Assembly (NCBI RefSeq): GCF_900101785.1
Contig: NZ_LT629688.1
Location: forward strand, 1,984,001 to 2,048,000
DNA length: 64,000 nt
Source of the DNA: Auraticoccus monumenti
GTDB lineage: Bacteria > Actinomycetota > Actinomycetes > Propionibacteriales > Propionibacteriaceae
Reading direction: 5' to 3'
Part shown: in pieces, positions 9,745 to 17,473 of the stretch
Numbering within the stretch: the stretch's first letter is position 1
Layout: the number at the start of each line of letters is the position of its first letter
Notes under the pieces: model-generated
What the model was told of the DNA's origin: nothing
Databases searched by the model: none
The model's input: only the letters and a program-made list of their open reading frames with translations
Position numbers and translations under genes: made by a program

Positions 9745-10494
9745 TCAGAGGGGGAGTCGGCGGAAGATCGCGCGGGGCACGTGGCGCAGGATCATCATCA
9801 CCCAGCGGAACGCCCCGGGGACCCAGATCAGCTCCTTGCCGGCCCGGGCGGCGGCGACGGTCTGCTCGGCCACCTGCTCCGGGGTCACCGACAGCGGCGC
9901 GGCGTCCAGGCCCTCGGTCATCTTGGAGTGCACGAACCCGGGCCGCACCACCAGCACCGTCACCCCGTGCGGGGCCAGGGCCTCGCCCAGACCGAGGTAG
10001 AAGCCGTCCAGGCCGGCCTTGGTCGAGCCGTAGACGAAGTTCGAGCGGCGCACCCGCTCACCGGCCACCGAGGAGAGCACCACGATCTGGCCGTGGCCCT
10101 GGCGGCGCATCGCCTCGGCCAGCAGGACGCCGGTGTGCACCGGGGCGGTGAAGTTCACCTCGGCCAGCTCCAGGGCGTGCTCGGCGTCGGTCCAGGCCCG
10201 CTCGGCCTCGCCCAGGACGCCGAAGGCCACCACGGCGAGGTCGATGTCGCCACCGGCGAAGGCCTGCTCGATCGTGGCGGCGTGGGTCTCGGTGCGCCGG
10301 GCCTCGAAGTCGACCGTCTCCACGGTGAACCCCTCGGCGGTCAGCGCGCTCGCGGCGGTGTCGCGGCGCTCCCCGGCCCGGGCGGCCAGCACCAGCCGCG
10401 GCCGGACGTCGGCGTAGCGGCGCGCGATGGCCAGGGCGATGTCGGAGGTGCCGCCGAGCAGCAGCACGGCCTGGGGGTTGCCGAGGGCGTCCAT
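9745..10494 (-). CDS. dprE2: Decaprenylphosphoryl-2-keto-ribose reductase (DprE2-like SDR)
   Basis: 249-aa short-chain dehydrogenase expected to reduce decaprenylphosphoryl-2-keto-D-erythro-pentofuranose to decaprenylphosphoryl-arabinose (DPA), the arabinose donor of cell-wall arabinan. The cofactor motif is LLLGGTSDIALAIARRYA, the GGTSDI variant typical of DprE2; the catalytic pair is in YGSTKAG (YxxxK). The C-terminus has hydrophobic and basic residues (WVMMILRHVPRAIFRRLPL), consistent with membrane association. It is 42 nt downstream of dprE1 on the same strand, the same order as in mycobacteria, which makes the assignment firm. Confidence 0.92.
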   Translation of the reverse strand: MDALGNPQAVLLLGGTSDIALAIARRYADVRPRLVLAARAGERRDTAASALTAEGFTVETVDFEARRTETHAATIEQAFAGGDIDLAVVAFGVLGEAERAWTDAEHALELAEVNFTAPVHTGVLLAEAMRRQGHGQIVVLSSVAGERVRRSNFVYGSTKAGLDGFYLGLGEALAPHGVTVLVVRPGFVHSKMTEGLDAAPLSVTPEQVAEQTVAAARAGKELIWVPGAFRWVMMILRHVPRAIFRRLPL

Positions 10495-10536
10495 GTCAGT
10501 CCTTCTCGTTCGGTCGGGGTGGGTCCGCGAGGACGC

Positions 10537-11934
10537 TCAGAGGTGCAGGCGGCGGGACAGGTCGGAGGTGAAGACGCCGGTGGGGTCGACCTCGCGCCGG
10601 ACGGCCAGGAAGTCCTCCAGCCGCGGGTACATCCGGGCGAACGTCTCCGCGGTGAGCCGGGAGTCCTTGGCCAGGTAGTTGCGACCGCCCTCGGACAGCA
10701 CCAGCTCGTCCAGCTGCCGGCAGAGCCGGTCGAGCCCGTCGGTGATGGGGAGGTCCACGGTGAGCGTCCACCCGGGCATGGGGAACGACAGCGGCCCCTC
10801 GTTGCCGGGACCGAACCGCTTCAGCACGTTGAGGCAGGAGATGTGCCCGGACTCGGCGATCATCACCACCGCCCGGCGGAAGGCGTCCTCGGCGCTGAAG
10901 GGCACCACGAACTGGTACTGCAGGAAGCCGTTGGAGCCGTAGACCCGGTTCCACTCCGCGACGATGTCCAGCGGGTGGAAGAACTGGGTGATGTTCTGGA
11001 TCTCCCCGACCCGGTGGGCCGGTGCCTTGCGGTACCAGAACTCGCTGAACGCCTTGCCGGTGGCGCGGTTGACCAGGCCGTTGGGGAAGACGTCGGGGAT
11101 GGTGCCGAAGGCCGGCGCGGTGAACTTGAGCGGGTCGCGGCGCAGCTTCACCGGCAGCTCGTCCACCCGGGCCTTGTTGCCCCGGGTCAGCACGCCGCGG
11201 CCCAGGTGGCGGCCGCGGGTGACGGCGTCGAACCAGGCGACGGAGTAGGTGTAGCCGTCGTCGCCGGCGCTCATCCGCTCCAGCGTGTCGTCCAGGTCGC
11301 GGGTGCGGTCGGTGTCGACGGAGAAGTAGGCGGACTCGACGCGCTGCAGGGCGATGGTGGCCCGCAGCACCAGACCGGTCAGCCCCATCCCGCCGACGGT
11401 GGCCCAGAACAGCTTCGCGGTCTCGCCCTCGGGACGGACGGTGCGGACCTCGCCGTCGGCCAGCAGCAGGTCCATGCTCAGCACGTGGTCGCCGAAGCTG
11501 CCCTGGCTGTGGTGGTTCTTGCCGTGGACGTCGGCGCCGATGGCCCCGCCGATGGTGACCTGACGGGTGCCGGGGAGGACGGGGATCCACAGCCCGAGGG
11601 GGAGCGCGGCCTTCATCAGGGCGTCCAGGCTGACCCCGGCCTCCACCACCACGGTGGCCGGCTCGCCCTCGGCGTCCAGGGTGAGGATGCGGTTCAGCCT
11701 CGTGAAGTCCAGCGCGAGGCCGCCGCCGTTCTGGGCGGCGTCGCCGTAGCTGCGGCCGAGACCGCGGGCGATGACGCCCCGGGAGCCGGCTTGGCGGAGG
11801 GCCGCGACGGCGTCGGCGACGGAGTCGACGGCCGAGACCTGGGCGCGGGTGCTGGCGGTGCGGCCCCAGCCGTGGAGGGGCAGCGTGGCCGGTGCCTCGA
11901 CCGGCGGGGACGGCGGGATCGTCGGAGCGCTCAC
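10537..11934 (-). CDS. dprE1: Decaprenylphosphoryl-beta-D-ribose 2-oxidase (DprE1-like)
   Basis: 465-aa FAD-linked oxidase performing the first half of the decaprenylphosphoryl-ribose to -arabinose epimerisation. The FAD-binding PCMH domain covers roughly residues 25-200 (GLGRSYGDAAQNGG; VTIGGAIGADVHGKNHHSQGS). The C-terminal substrate domain has LNVLKRFGPGN, SFPMPGWTLTVDLPI and YLAKDSR, whose lysine 423 matches the active-site lysine of M. tuberculosis DprE1 (Lys418). Thr392 occupies the position of Mtb Cys387, the residue attacked by benzothiazinones. It starts 46 nt after ubiA and precedes dprE2. Confidence 0.94.
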   Translation of the reverse strand: MSAPTIPPSPPVEAPATLPLHGWGRTASTRAQVSAVDSVADAVAALRQAGSRGVIARGLGRSYGDAAQNGGGLALDFTRLNRILTLDAEGEPATVVVEAGVSLDALMKAALPLGLWIPVLPGTRQVTIGGAIGADVHGKNHHSQGSFGDHVLSMDLLLADGEVRTVRPEGETAKLFWATVGGMGLTGLVLRATIALQRVESAYFSVDTDRTRDLDDTLERMSAGDDGYTYSVAWFDAVTRGRHLGRGVLTRGNKARVDELPVKLRRDPLKFTAPAFGTIPDVFPNGLVNRATGKAFSEFWYRKAPAHRVGEIQNITQFFHPLDIVAEWNRVYGSNGFLQYQFVVPFSAEDAFRRAVVMIAESGHISCLNVLKRFGPGNEGPLSFPMPGWTLTVDLPITDGLDRLCRQLDELVLSEGGRNYLAKDSRLTAETFARMYPRLEDFLAVRREVDPTGVFTSDLSRRLHL

Positions 11935-11980
11935 CGGTCCATCTTCCCCGACGTCGGCAACTGCTGCGGGCTCCGCCGGC

Positions 11981-12943
11981 TCATCCGAAGACCGCGAGCG
12001 AGATCAGCACGACCCAGAGCACACCGAGGACCTGCAGCACCCGGTCCTGCAGGACGATGTCCTCGGGCTCGCCGGCCTCGCCGGTGTCGACCTTCAGCGC
12101 GTACTGCAGCATGCCCAGGGTGAAGGGGGCGATGGACATGGCCGCCCAGTTGATGCCCCAGGCGCCGTCCCCGCCCTGCTCGAAGGCCCACAGGCTGTAG
12201 AAGACGACCACCATCGAGGCGGCCAGCATCCAGGAGAAGCGCAGGTAGCTCTCGGAGTAGCGCTCCAGCGACTTGCGGGTGCCGGCGTCGACGCCGAGGG
12301 CCACGAACTCGGAGTACCGCTTGCCGGCCACCATGAACAGGGAGCCGAAGGAGGCGACCAGCAGGAACCACTGGCTCAGCTCGATGCCGCTGGCCACACC
12401 CCCGGCGACGGCCCGCAGCAAGAAGCCCGAGGCGACCATGGCCAGGTCGATGATCGGCATGTGCTTGAGGAAGAGGGAGTACAGCACCTGGAGGACGAGG
12501 TAGGTGACCACGGTCGCGCCCAGCGGCAGCGAGGTCAAGAAGGCGATGCCGAAGCCCACCAGCGCGCATACCGCGGCCAGCACCCAGGCGGCGGGGACCC
12601 CGAGCTGGCCGGCCGCGATCGGGCGGTGCCGCTTGCGCGGGTGCAGCCGGTCCTCGGCCACGTCGTGGATGTCGTTGACCAGGTAGACGGCCGCGCTGAC
12701 CAGGCAGAAGGCCACGAACGCGAGCGCCGCCTTCCCCAGCACCACCGGCTCGAGCAGCAGTCCGCCGGCCAGCGGGGCGGTGAACACGAGCACGTTCTTG
12801 GTCCACTGGCGCGGACGCATGGCCCTCAGCGCGGGCGGCAGCCGGTGCTGCGGCGCGGGCTCGACCTCGGCGTCCACCCCGGCGCCGCCCGTCGGGGGGA
12901 GGTGGTCGGGGGAGGTGCTGAGGTCGTGCGGCTCGGTACTCAT
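11981..12943 (-). CDS. ubiA: Decaprenyl-phosphate phosphoribosyltransferase (UbiA family)
   Basis: 320-aa polytopic prenyltransferase. By family and context it should move 5-phosphoribose from PRPP onto decaprenyl phosphate, feeding dprE1/dprE2. The aspartate-rich motif is YLVNDIHDVAEDRLHPRKRHRP; a second polar loop around DLAMVASGFLLRAVAGG follows; eight or nine hydrophobic helices are visible (for example NVLVFTAPLAGGLLLEPVVL). The N-terminal 40 residues are polar and variable. It is the first gene of the reverse operon. A TAGGCT box at 12952-12957 sits 8 nt before the ATG, compatible with a leaderless mRNA. Confidence 0.92.
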   Translation of the reverse strand: MSTEPHDLSTSPDHLPPTGGAGVDAEVEPAPQHRLPPALRAMRPRQWTKNVLVFTAPLAGGLLLEPVVLGKAALAFVAFCLVSAAVYLVNDIHDVAEDRLHPRKRHRPIAAGQLGVPAAWVLAAVCALVGFGIAFLTSLPLGATVVTYLVLQVLYSLFLKHMPIIDLAMVASGFLLRAVAGGVASGIELSQWFLLVASFGSLFMVAGKRYSEFVALGVDAGTRKSLERYSESYLRFSWMLAASMVVVFYSLWAFEQGGDGAWGINWAAMSIAPFTLGMLQYALKVDTGEAGEPEDIVLQDRVLQVLGVLWVVLISLAVFG

Positions 12944-12975
12944 CGCGGGCGAGCCTACCGACTACGCTGACGCGG

Positions 12976-13446
12976 GTGGTGAACTCCCGACGGCCCTGCG
13001 GCGTGCCCGTCGGGACCCGGTCCGGGCGGGGCAGGGGCGCCCGGCGTCTGGCCCTGGGGCTGCTGTCGGTGGTGCTGCTGGCGGCCTGCTCGGCGGCCCC
13101 GCCGCCCGACCCCGCTCCCGTGCCGTCCCCGACCGCCGCCGCGGAGAGCGTCCGGCCTGGGGTCACCCTGCGCTCGCTCGGGCTGACCCACGGCCCGGTG
13201 GATGACGTCACCCTGCCCGCGTCGGTCAGCGTGCTGGAGCGGATCGACCAGGAGAACGTGATCACCCTGCTGCTGGCCCCCGAGGACGGCCTGCCCAGCG
13301 CGGAGCACCTGGCGGCGACGCTGCCGGGCGCCGGCTTCGAGGTGACCGCCAGCGTCCCCGGCTCGCTCACCTTCACCAGCCCCGAGTGGGACGGCGCCTT
13401 CACCACCAGCCCCGAGGTCTCCGGCCTCACCCTCCGCCGGCTCTGA
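12976..13446 (+). CDS. Small lipoprotein of unknown function
   Basis: 156-aa protein, not recognised beyond its export signal. A basic N-terminus (RSGRGRGARR) is followed by LALGLLSVVLLAACS, a clear lipobox with Cys38, so it is an outer-face membrane lipoprotein. A Pro/Ala-rich linker precedes a roughly 100-residue mature domain (TLRSLGLTHGPVDDVTLPASV). The start may be GTG 12976 or GTG 12979. A TACGCT box at 12963-12968 lies 7 nt upstream, so the transcript may be leaderless. It is divergent from ubiA with 32 nt between starts, sharing a promoter region with the arabinan-donor operon, so an envelope role is plausible but unproven. Confidence 0.75.
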   Translation: MVNSRRPCGVPVGTRSGRGRGARRLALGLLSVVLLAACSAAPPPDPAPVPSPTAAAESVRPGVTLRSLGLTHGPVDDVTLPASVSVLERIDQENVITLLLAPEDGLPSAEHLAATLPGAGFEVTASVPGSLTFTSPEWDGAFTTSPEVSGLTLRRL

Positions 13447-13485
13447 CCCGCCCCCGACCCTCGGTCCTCCCGCCACCCACCCCGA

Positions 13486-13783
13486 CCCCTGAACGGCTGT
13501 ATGTCGTTGCGATCACCCTCGGCGGGTCGCGGTGCGTCGCGCTGTACCGAGCCGACGACGTACACGTCCACAGGGCTGGCCCCTGCTGCTCGGCGTCCGG
13601 CCGCGGCCTGAGGCGAGGTGTCCCGGACGCAGGTCGGCGCGCCGCGGGACCGGGTGGGGTGACTCGAGCAGACGTCGGCCGCGGCGGGGCGGGCCCTGGG
13701 AACGTGTACGCCGAGAGCTCGGTACAGCGCGACACGCCGCGACACACCGGGCGCGACGTGAACGACATACAGCCGTTCAGGGG
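13486..13783. repeat. 298-bp nested inverted-repeat element (MITE-like)
   Basis: The gap between the lipoprotein and maf is occupied by a large interrupted palindrome. The outer arms, 13486-13508 and 13761-13783, are 23 bp and perfectly complementary (core AACGGCTGTATGTCGTT). Inside them, 13536-13552 and 13717-13733 form a second perfect 17-bp pair (GTCGCGCTGTACCGAGC), and 13560-13568 pairs with 13702-13710. The centre (about 13570-13700) is unrelated on the two sides. No open frame here looks real. I see no clear target-site duplication. It could be a miniature transposable element, a folded intergenic repeat or a strong terminator for both converging genes. Confidence 0.75.
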
Positions 13784-13790
13784 CGGGGGG

Positions 13791-14414
13791 TCAGGGGCGC
13801 AGGGACCAGAGGCTGGTCCAGGACAGGCCCAGGTCGGCCAGGAGCTCGCGGAGCAGCGGGACCGAGATGCCGACGACGTTGTGCGGGTCGCCCTCGATGC
13901 CGGTGACGAAGGCGCCGCCGAGGCCGTCCAGGGTGAAGGCGCCGGCCACCTGGAGCGGTTCGCCGGTGGCCACGTAGGCGTCGATCTCGGCGTCACCCAG
14001 GTCGGCGAAGTGGACGGTGGTGCTGGCGGTAGCCGACCGGGCGGACGTCCCGGCGAGCACGTGGTGACCGGTGTGCAGCACCCCGCTGCGTCCCCGCATC
14101 GAGCGCCACCGCTCACGGGCGACGTCGGCGTCACCGGGCTTGCCGTACGCGACGCGGTCGATCTCCAGCACCGAGTCGCAGCCCACGAGCACCGCGTCGT
14201 CGGGCCAGTCGCCGAGACGCTCCAGCACCGCGGTCGCCTTGAGCTCGGCCAGCCGCGCGGCCAGGGCGGCGGGGGAGTCGGCCACGACCCCGTCCTCGTC
14301 GACGCCGGACACCAGGACCTCGGGGTGGACGCCGGCCGAGCGCAGGGTGGCCAGCCGGGCCGGGGACTGCGAGGCCAGCACCAGCCGGCTGACCGGCCGG
14401 AGCCCGTCGCTCAC
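13791..14414 (-). CDS. maf: Maf-like nucleoside triphosphate pyrophosphatase
   Basis: 207-aa Maf/HAM1-fold house-cleaning pyrophosphatase acting on non-canonical or pyrimidine NTPs. The start GTG at 14414 is chosen because it overlaps the accE stop as GTGA and gives a protein beginning SDGLRPVSRLVLASQSPARL, the Maf signature. Other hallmarks are SGVDEDG, LVGCDSVLEIDR and KPGDADVARERW, followed by HTGHHV and GDPHNVVGISVPLLRELL. The frame is open further upstream only as a shadow of accE. Maf next to accE and pccB is a common actinobacterial arrangement. Confidence 0.92.
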   Translation of the reverse strand: MSDGLRPVSRLVLASQSPARLATLRSAGVHPEVLVSGVDEDGVVADSPAALAARLAELKATAVLERLGDWPDDAVLVGCDSVLEIDRVAYGKPGDADVARERWRSMRGRSGVLHTGHHVLAGTSARSATASTTVHFADLGDAEIDAYVATGEPLQVAGAFTLDGLGGAFVTGIEGDPHNVVGISVPLLRELLADLGLSWTSLWSLRP

Positions 14415-14617
14415 CGCCACGCCGAGGCCTGCCAGGCGCCCGGCCCGGGCAGCGGGGGACGTCGCACCCGGCGCCAGTGGGCGCTCCAGCCCGTGCTGGA
14501 CGGGGCCGGTTCGTCGGGCGCCGGAGCGGTCCGGGAGCCCAGGACGACCACGATGGCGGCCAGCTCCTCCGGGGTGGGGTCGCCGGAGACGACCTGCAGG
14601 ACCGGGGTGTCGGTCAT
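14411..14617 (-). CDS. accE: Acyl-CoA carboxylase epsilon subunit
   Basis: 68-aa small subunit that in actinobacteria associates with the biotinylated alpha and carboxyltransferase beta subunits of acetyl/propionyl-CoA carboxylase. The conserved part is at the N-terminus (LQVVSGDPTPEELAAIVVVL), followed by a Pro/Ala linker and a tryptophan-rich C-terminus (STGWSAHWRRVR). Length and pattern are those of AccE/PccE. The stop overlaps the maf start by GTGA. Normally accE directly follows pccB; here an oxidoreductase gene lies between them. Confidence 0.9.
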   Translation of the reverse strand: MTDTPVLQVVSGDPTPEELAAIVVVLGSRTAPAPDEPAPSSTGWSAHWRRVRRPPLPGPGAWQASAWR

Positions 14618-14696
14618 CGGGCTCCTTGACGTCGGCGGGGTGCGAGCGGGGCTGGGCCGGACTCAACCACACCCGGCGCCGGGGAGTCGAGCAGGC

Positions 14697-15755
14697 TCAG
14701 CCGTCGACCCACGGCTCGCCCTCCACCCGGACCCGCTGCCCGGAGGCGGCGGCCTCGTCGATGGCCAGGCCGACGTGGTGGTCGTAGCAGCCGTCGGCCA
14801 GCGGGTACGGCTCGGGGCCCTCCCCTCGCACCCAGGCCCGGGCCTGCAGCAGCAGGGCGGCCACGGCGATCTCGTCGTCGTTCCACCTCCGGCCGAAGAA
14901 GGGGTTGCGGTAGACCACCTCGCCGTCGAAGGTGATGGTGTCGGTGTCGTAGCCGTGCAGGTCGAGGTCGTGCCCGGTCTGGCGGCGCTCCAGCCGGGAC
15001 GTCGCCACGGTCTCGGCCGCCGTGACGCGCACGACCTCGTCCTCGGCCAGCTCGCCGGAGGTGCCGCGGACCAGGGTGCGGCGGTGCCGCAGCGGGTTGC
15101 GGGTCTGCCCGTCGACGAAGTCGTACACACCGCTGCGGCCCTTCCCGAGGTCCAGGGTGGCCACCACCGAGGCGGTGGGCCGGGGCTCGAGGTCGCCGGT
15201 CCAGCCCTGGCGGTCGACCGGGTGCACCAGCGGCGCCTCGAACCGGTGGGCGGCCACCGTCGCCGGCACCCGTCCGGCTCCCAGCAGCCCGCGGACCAGC
15301 GAGACGGCGTGGTAGTACTGCGTGGAGGAGATCTGCACCTGCGTCGGTGTCCCGATCGCTCCCGAACGCACCACCGCCAGCCGTGCCGCGTGCGAGGGCA
15401 GCAGCAGGTACTGCTCGGCCACCTGCACCAGCCCGCTGCCGCCGACCTCGGCCCACAGCGCCCGCATCGCCGCCACGTCCGGGGCCGGCGGGGTCTCGGC
15501 CAGCACCGGCACCCCCCGCTGCACCGCCTCGACCACGACCTCGCGGGTCACCGACCACGGGGTGGCGGTGACCACGAGGTCGGGACGGGTCTGGTCCAGG
15601 CACTCGGCCAGCGAGCCGAAGGTGGGCAGTCCGACGTCACGAGGCCGCCGGACGACCACCCCGACGCAGGACAGCTCCGGCAGCGCCTCGGCGGCCCGGA
15701 GGAAGGCCCCGGCGCGGAAGCCGGGACCCACCACCACGAACCGCAGCGTGCTCAC
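14697..15755 (-). CDS. Gfo/Idh/MocA-type oxidoreductase
   Basis: 352-aa NAD(P)-dependent dehydrogenase-like protein. The Rossmann half is LRFVVVGPGFRAGAFLRAAEALP, then VVVRRP, DLVVTATPWSV and LAETPPAPD (the ExP position of the family, normally EKP, is TP-shifted: AETPPAP). The C-terminal alpha/beta domain includes QISSTQYYHAVSLVRGLLG. The substrate is unknown; sugars or sugar lactones are usual. The GTG start at 15755 is fixed by the GTGA overlap with the last of three micro-ORFs and by GAGGAC about 6 nt upstream. It lies between pccB and accE, which are normally adjacent, suggesting a later insertion. Confidence 0.8.
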   Translation of the reverse strand: MSTLRFVVVGPGFRAGAFLRAAEALPELSCVGVVVRRPRDVGLPTFGSLAECLDQTRPDLVVTATPWSVTREVVVEAVQRGVPVLAETPPAPDVAAMRALWAEVGGSGLVQVAEQYLLLPSHAARLAVVRSGAIGTPTQVQISSTQYYHAVSLVRGLLGAGRVPATVAAHRFEAPLVHPVDRQGWTGDLEPRPTASVVATLDLGKGRSGVYDFVDGQTRNPLRHRRTLVRGTSGELAEDEVVRVTAAETVATSRLERRQTGHDLDLHGYDTDTITFDGEVVYRNPFFGRRWNDDEIAVAALLLQARAWVRGEGPEPYPLADGCYDHHVGLAIDEAAASGQRVRVEGEPWVDG

Positions 15756-15784
15756 AGCACCGTCCTCGTGCTCGCAGGGCTCAC
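15752..15784 (-). CDS. Micro-ORF 3 of the pccB-oxidoreductase junction
   Basis: GTG-initiated 10-codon frame (MSPASTRTVL) preceded by GAGGAC in the upstream repeat. Its TGA overlaps the oxidoreductase GTG start as GTGA. It is part of the 29-bp tandem repeat described separately. Whether it is translated is inferred from the perfect stop-start spacing. Confidence 0.4.
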   Translation of the reverse strand: MSPASTRTVL

Positions 15785-15822
15785 AGCACCGTCCTCGTGC
15801 TCGCAGGGCTCACAGGGCTCAC
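15781..15822 (-). CDS. Micro-ORF 2 of the pccB-oxidoreductase junction
   Basis: GTG-initiated 13-codon frame ([13 protein letters not shown]). It is the same unit as its neighbours with an internal 9-nt duplication that keeps the frame. Its TGA overlaps the GTG of micro-ORF 3 as GTGA. Confidence 0.4.
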   Translation of the reverse strand: MSPVSPASTRTVL

Positions 15823-15851
15823 AGCATCGTCCTCGTGTTCGCAGGGCTCAC
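15819..15851 (-). CDS. Micro-ORF 1 of the pccB-oxidoreductase junction
   Basis: GTG-initiated 10-codon frame ([10 protein letters not shown]) whose start overlaps the pccB stop as GTGA and whose TGA overlaps the GTG of micro-ORF 2. It differs from micro-ORF 3 at two codons, so the repeat copies are not all recent. Confidence 0.4.
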   Translation of the reverse strand: MSPANTRTML

Positions 15852-17419
15852 AGGGGGATGTTGCCGTGCTTCTTCGGCGGCAGGGTCTCGCGCTTGGTGC
15901 GCAGCATCCGAAGCAGCCGGGTGATCTCGCGGCGGGTCTCGTGCGGGGCGATCACCTGGTCGACGTAGCCGCGCTCGGCCGCGATGTAGGGGTTGGCCAG
16001 CTCGTCGTCGTACTCGGTGATCAGCTCAGCGCGCCGGGTGTCGGGGTCGGGGTGGTCGGCCAGCTCGCGGCGGTGGAGGATGTTGACCGCTCCCTGGGCC
16101 CCCATCACCGCGATCTGCGCGGTCGGCCAGGCCATGTTGATGTCGGCGCCGAGGTGCTTGGACCCCATCACGTCGTAGGCGCCGCCGTAGGCCTTGCGGG
16201 TGATCAGCGTGATCAGCGGGACGGTCGCCTCGGCGTAGGCGTAGAGCAGCTTGGCGCCACGGCGGATGATGCCGTTCCACTCCTGGTCGGTGCCGGGGAG
16301 GAAGCCGGGCACGTCGACCAGGGTCAGCACCGGGATGTTGAAGGCGTCGCAGAAGCGGACGAAGCGGGCCGCCTTCTCCGAGGCGTCGATGTCCAGGCAG
16401 CCGGCGAAGTGCATCGGCTGGTTGGCGACCACCCCGACGCTGTGGCCGTCGATCCGGCCGAAGCCGACGATGATGTTGGGCGCGAACAGCGCCTGCACCT
16501 CGGTGAACTCGCCGTCGTCGAGGACACGGGTGATCACCTCGTGCATGTCGTAGGGCTGGTTCGGGGAGTCCGGGATGAGGGTGTCCAGCTCCCGGTCCAC
16601 GTCGTGCACCGCCAGGTCGTTGGGGGTGTCGAGGGCGGGCGGGTTCTCCAGGTTGTTCTGCGGCAGGTAGGAGATCAGCTCGCGCACGTAGGCGATGGCG
16701 TCGGCCTCGTCGCTGGCCAGGTAGTGGGCGTTGCCGGACTTGGTGTTGTGGGTCCGTCCGCCGCCCAGCTCCTCCATCGTGACCACCTCGCCGGTGACGG
16801 TCTTGATCACGTCCGGGCCGGTGATGAACATCTGGGAGGTCTGGTCGACCATGACCACGAAGTCGGTCAGCGCGGGGGAGTAGACGTGCCCGCCGGCGGC
16901 CGCGCCCATGATCAGCGAGATCTGGGGGATGACCCCGGAGGCGTGCACGTTGCGGCGGAAGATCTCGGCGTAGAGCCCGAGGGAGACCACACCCTCCTGG
17001 ATCCGCGCGCCGCCGCCCTCGTTCATGCCGATCAGCGGGCAGCCGGTCTTCATCGCGAAGTCGATCACCTTGCAGATCTTCTCCCCGTAGACCTCGCCGA
17101 GGCTGCCACCGAAGATCGTCACGTCCTGGCTGAACACGGCCACCGGACGTCCGTCCACGGTGCCCAGACCGGTCACCACGCCGTCGCCGTAGGGGCGGCG
17201 CTGGTCCAGCCCGAACGCGGTGGAGCGGTGCCGGGCGAACTCGTCCAGCTCCACGAAGGAGTCCTCGTCGAGCAGCAGCTCGACCCGCTCGCGGGCGGTC
17301 ATCTTGCCCTTCGCGTGCTGCTTCTCCACCGCTGCCGCCGAGCCGGCGTGCACGGCCTGTGCGATCCGTTCCTCCAGGTCGGCCAGCTTCCCGGCGGTGG
17401 TGTGGATGTCAGCAGTCAT
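15848..17419 (-). CDS. pccB: Propionyl-CoA/acyl-CoA carboxylase carboxyltransferase (beta) subunit
   Basis: 523-aa carboxyltransferase that moves CO2 from carboxybiotin to propionyl- or acetyl-CoA. ATG 17419 is chosen ([21 protein letters not shown], the usual N-terminus); an upstream start at 17467 adds residues that overlap the promoter. Crotonase-fold landmarks include [15 protein letters not shown], the two oxyanion-hole regions GGARIQEGV and [11 protein letters not shown], and [17 protein letters not shown]. The protein ends GNIPL as the family does. No alpha subunit is in the window. A TAAGGT box at 17427-17432 lies 7 nt before the ATG, so a leaderless mRNA is possible. It is divergent from birA, whose product biotinylates the complex. 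Confidence 0.95.
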   Translation of the reverse strand: MTADIHTTAGKLADLEERIAQAVHAGSAAAVEKQHAKGKMTARERVELLLDEDSFVELDEFARHRSTAFGLDQRRPYGDGVVTGLGTVDGRPVAVFSQDVTIFGGSLGEVYGEKICKVIDFAMKTGCPLIGMNEGGGARIQEGVVSLGLYAEIFRRNVHASGVIPQISLIMGAAAGGHVYSPALTDFVVMVDQTSQMFITGPDVIKTVTGEVVTMEELGGGRTHNTKSGNAHYLASDEADAIAYVRELISYLPQNNLENPPALDTPNDLAVHDVDRELDTLIPDSPNQPYDMHEVITRVLDDGEFTEVQALFAPNIIVGFGRIDGHSVGVVANQPMHFAGCLDIDASEKAARFVRFCDAFNIPVLTLVDVPGFLPGTDQEWNGIIRRGAKLLYAYAEATVPLITLITRKAYGGAYDVMGSKHLGADINMAWPTAQIAVMGAQGAVNILHRRELADHPDPDTRRAELITEYDDELANPYIAAERGYVDQVIAPHETRREITRLLRMLRTKRETLPPKKHGNIPL

Positions 17420-17473
17420 GAGGGCGACCTTAGGGTATCCACGCCTGCCCGACCCACTGGAGCCCACGCGCTG

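Larger units (their letters stand above)
15751..15855. repeat. 29-bp tandem repeat carrying ribosome site and start codon
   Basis: Three copies of a 29-bp unit lie at 15751-15779, 15780-15808 and 15818-15846, with 9-nt CTCACAGGG partial copies at 15809-15817 and 15847-15855. The first two are identical; the third has two substitutions. Read on the reverse strand, each unit contains GAGGAC followed 6 nt later by GTGAG, so the array is a repeated translation-initiation region between pccB and the oxidoreductase. Confidence 0.9.

Noticed and set aside
9214-12123. Very long open frame on the plus strand across ugd, dprE2 and dprE1
   Set aside because: It is antisense to three well-identified genes, has low-complexity Gly/Val/His/Gln-rich translation and no domain; a codon-bias shadow of GC-rich reverse genes.
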